This document shows positions 43,901 to 47,700 of a stretch of DNA of 64,000 nucleotides, piece by piece. The notes beneath the pieces are model-generated. The model was not told where the DNA came from. It did no database searches and was given only the letters and a program-made list of their open reading frames with translations. Position 1 is the stretch's first letter; each line of letters starts with the position of its first letter. The translations under genes were made by a program, and so were the position numbers. This DNA comes from Siphonodentalium dalli (taxonomy: Eukaryota; Mollusca; Scaphopoda; Gadilida; Siphonodentaliidae), in the NCBI GenBank assembly GCA_032622095.1, contig CP136065.1:59389094-59453093 (forward strand). The letters are read 5' to 3'.

Positions 43901-46900
43901 GCTGTTGAGCGAACAAGTCGCAAAGCTTTTAGCTCTGTGGCTTGTCTCTGTTCCGGCTAGCTGAGCCCGGATCGCTTGTGAGTTGTGTGGTCGATCTGAA
44001 AAGATCTTAGCCGCCCGATCGATTCGGAGTGAACGTTTTTGGACTTGGCAGAGGATTATGTTGCTAATCCCTTCTGCCGTTGTCGCGGCCCTAGATAGAC
44101 TGCGCATTGTGGACACCTTTAGCTGGACTCTAACCCATGCTAAAGGGGGCATTGTGCGTCTATCCTTGGAGTACCGGATTGTTCCAGCAGTACCCTCTGC
44201 TGGCGGTACCTCGGAAGCTGGATTCCACCAGCGACCTACCATCCGGTACGGGGACTTGGACATCTGGGACCAGGCCAGGAAGGAAGGAATGAAGAAGAAG
44301 ACACCGTCGCGCCGACGCAGGGACGCCGACAGGAAAGCCAGGTGGAGACAGGGGTTAGCTGAGAGACGCCCAGCTTACCCCCACTTGGCCTCCCTAGACG
44401 ATATCACCACCAGTAGCAGGGACGCCGTTGATCTGCCGGAGGTTCCTGCTATTATCGTCGCCGAGGTCAGCAGAGACAGGGACGCGGACACCACCCCGAT
44501 GTTCCTGTCGCTGATTTCGGGGTGGAGATGGACACGTTGCCACCTCAGACACCGGAATACCATCACAACCCGGTGTCCCCCATCTCGACCACCAGCAACA
44601 ACAGCACCAGCTCCACCCATACCACCGAAGGGGTCAATCAGGTCATCAAGAGTGCGCTGGAAACTCAGGCAGAAGCACACAGATTAATGGCAGAAGTCAA
44701 GGCTGACAACCTGAGATTCCAGCAACAAGAGCAGCAACAAACAGAAGAAACACAGCAGCAGCGAAAGAAAAAACAAATCATAAGTCTATATCATTTTTTC
44801 TCACCTTCACCACTGTTATGTAAAATGTTCATACCATTTCATAACTCATCAAATCATTCCTAAGTGGGTTGTAGGAGAGTAGTTCCGCCCCTCTCAAATC
44901 CTCCCTGGGCCCAGTCCCAAAACTCCCAAATAAACATTAATGATCACCAACAAAAATTGTTATCACGAGAACTTGATGTCGCACAACAAATCAGCATCGA
45001 GAGGATGCTGCTGTTCACGATGTTAACCCTTTACCCAACAGAACGGCCCTGTGCCAATGCATTCTCTTATATATGCGAGTCGACCATAGGTCGCCTCGCA
45101 TATATAAGAGAATGCATTGGCTTAACACATTAAAAATTATAAAATTGTTAAAGAATGTAAGAAAAAATGGTAAAAAGTGTTAATTGTTTTTTTTTTAGGC
45201 CAATGCATTCTCTTATATATGGGAGGCGACCTATGGTCGACTCGCATATATAAGAGAATGCATTGGTATAGGGCATAACTGTAACTATCACAATGTGGTC
45301 AAGGAGCCGGTTCGAATGATATCCATATTTGTATGGTTCTATTGAGACAGACCGAAGATATTTTAGGCTGTTGAAGCTTTATTTGGCCGGTTTGTTGGGT
45401 AAAGGGTTAAATCGGTTTCGGCTCCATGAAAAATGAGTGTGCTAACCAATATCCAGTCGCGTTTAAAATGCAACCAATAACCAGTACAATAATTGCAATC
45501 GCATTCATCACATGCCCGAACTTCTAAATACGGGGTGGTGCATAATGAATTTGATATGTGTCCCACGAATGCTAATTTCAACCACAGCAAGCGACATTTC
45601 CTTGTAATTTCAACAAATTAACGACATCGAGTTACACATTTGGGACCAACGGTCGCATCAATACAGACATACTGCACAGAAAGGAATGAACGTGTGAGGA
45701 CTGGATAGTGTCACGAGTCTCTACTCTGGCTACGCCCGCAGAGATCATATTCCACCAGTACAAACCCTATGAACATTTTTATGTTGTGACAGGGAAGTGG
45801 AGAACATTGAAAACACAGTGCATGTAATATATTACTCAGTTATTACATGTTCCTTAATAATGTATTTCACAGTAGATTAAGGTCCCAGTTCGATATTTGT
45901 GTGATTTTGGCTGTCCGATTTTACTTTTTGAGTCGCTTATAATCATGGAATTTCTCCCGGGTAATCAATTCAATGTTTATTATAATAGCGGCTTATAAAG
46001 TCAAAAAAATCATGCATGCAATCCCGAGCTGGGGCCAGCCCCTACTGTGAAATATACAATAATGCCCTAATTGATCGACTTCTTAACCACAGCATAATTA
46101 TGGGTAACTTTTCAGGATTTAGTCGGAAATATGGCTTGTTGTCATTCATCGGAAAGCTCTCCCTGAGAGCTATCCGGTGAATGGCAACAAGCTATATTTC
46201 CGACTAAATTCTGAAAAGTTACCCATAATTCTGCTGTGGTTAAGAAGTCGATTACTTAGAGCTTTGCTGTAGATCATTATGGAACAAGTATTAACACAGA
46301 ATATATTTCAAACGTTGTTTGTTCAATGCTATAAAGTTCCCAGTCAGAACAGATCAGAACATTAAAAAGTTCCCAGGTGGGATATGATCTCTATATGCGA
46401 GGGAAGCCAGAGTAGAGACTCGTGACATAATCTAGGATTTTACTATCAAGCCAGATCCGCGTTGGTCGGTAGTCGTTTCAGGGAACTGTATACCAGCACG
46501 TGAATAACAACAGTCTAACAGCCTAAAGGATGAAGTAAACATTTTTTACGTCAAAACATCAGCTTTACGTCAAAATATAAATCATATGACTGATGCCCAA
46601 AAATTCATTTTCATACTGCGGAATGACAAAACAGAAACGTGCAATATCATCTGTAACATGGTCCGTCTCTTTTTCCACAAAAGGTCTGAAACACCAGATT
46701 TTCAAAAACAAACATGATTTTTTTTCCTTTTAATTCTGATTATAATTGTGTATACTTATTATATCATATATATATTTATTGTTATTTATGTTGTGACATC
46801 GGCCCCGTGTGGGTGTAATTGTCAATAAACTTATCTTATCTTATCTTATCTTATCCCCACTCCCAGAAGACCGAACGTGTTATCCTACTCTCAAGATGTT

Positions 46901-47606
46901 ATCCTACTCTCCGCACTGGTCATGACGTCAATGTGTGCGTCATTCAGTATCCTTGCACATTATTTTAACAGACATGGATGCTGATGGTGTAGCTTTAAGA
47001 ACGTATTAGGTCTAATCCATCCGTGTGTTTGATTGTGGACTGGGTCGTAACAAACTGGTGGAGAAAAGATAATAAACACAACAGTCAACTGTTCTGATTA
47101 CCATACGGGTTTTCTCCTCTCGTGAGATGCGAGGATTATTTTCACTCGGCTAGCGCCTCGTAAAAATAATCATCCGCATCTCACTCGAGGAGAAAACTCG
47201 TACGCTACCCAGAACAGTTAACTATTGTCTATCTGCTGGCTACTACATGCTGTGGAGTGCTTGCAGTTGAGGATTTTCATAAAATCAAGATCGCGTCCAA
47301 AATGGCCGCTCCATCCATACAATGCGCATATGCAAATGCAGGTCCCCAGAACAAAGATTGACCCCACCCCAATAGTACTTAATCCTATAGGATAACTGGT
47401 TCATTGGGGATGAGGGATAGTCAGTTTTTAAAAATGTCATGCGTGTGTCATCTACAATTATTAAATTAAACGGTGGAAGTAAATGTACTATAAGTGATAT
47501 GTTGAGCGAATGTCATCGGAAATAGACAAAAATAGTGAAAAATTATATCGTGTTTCTGGTAGAGGATATCTGACATGGCATTATTGATGACCATATTCAA
47601 GGAGAG

Positions 47607-47700
<94 letters not shown>

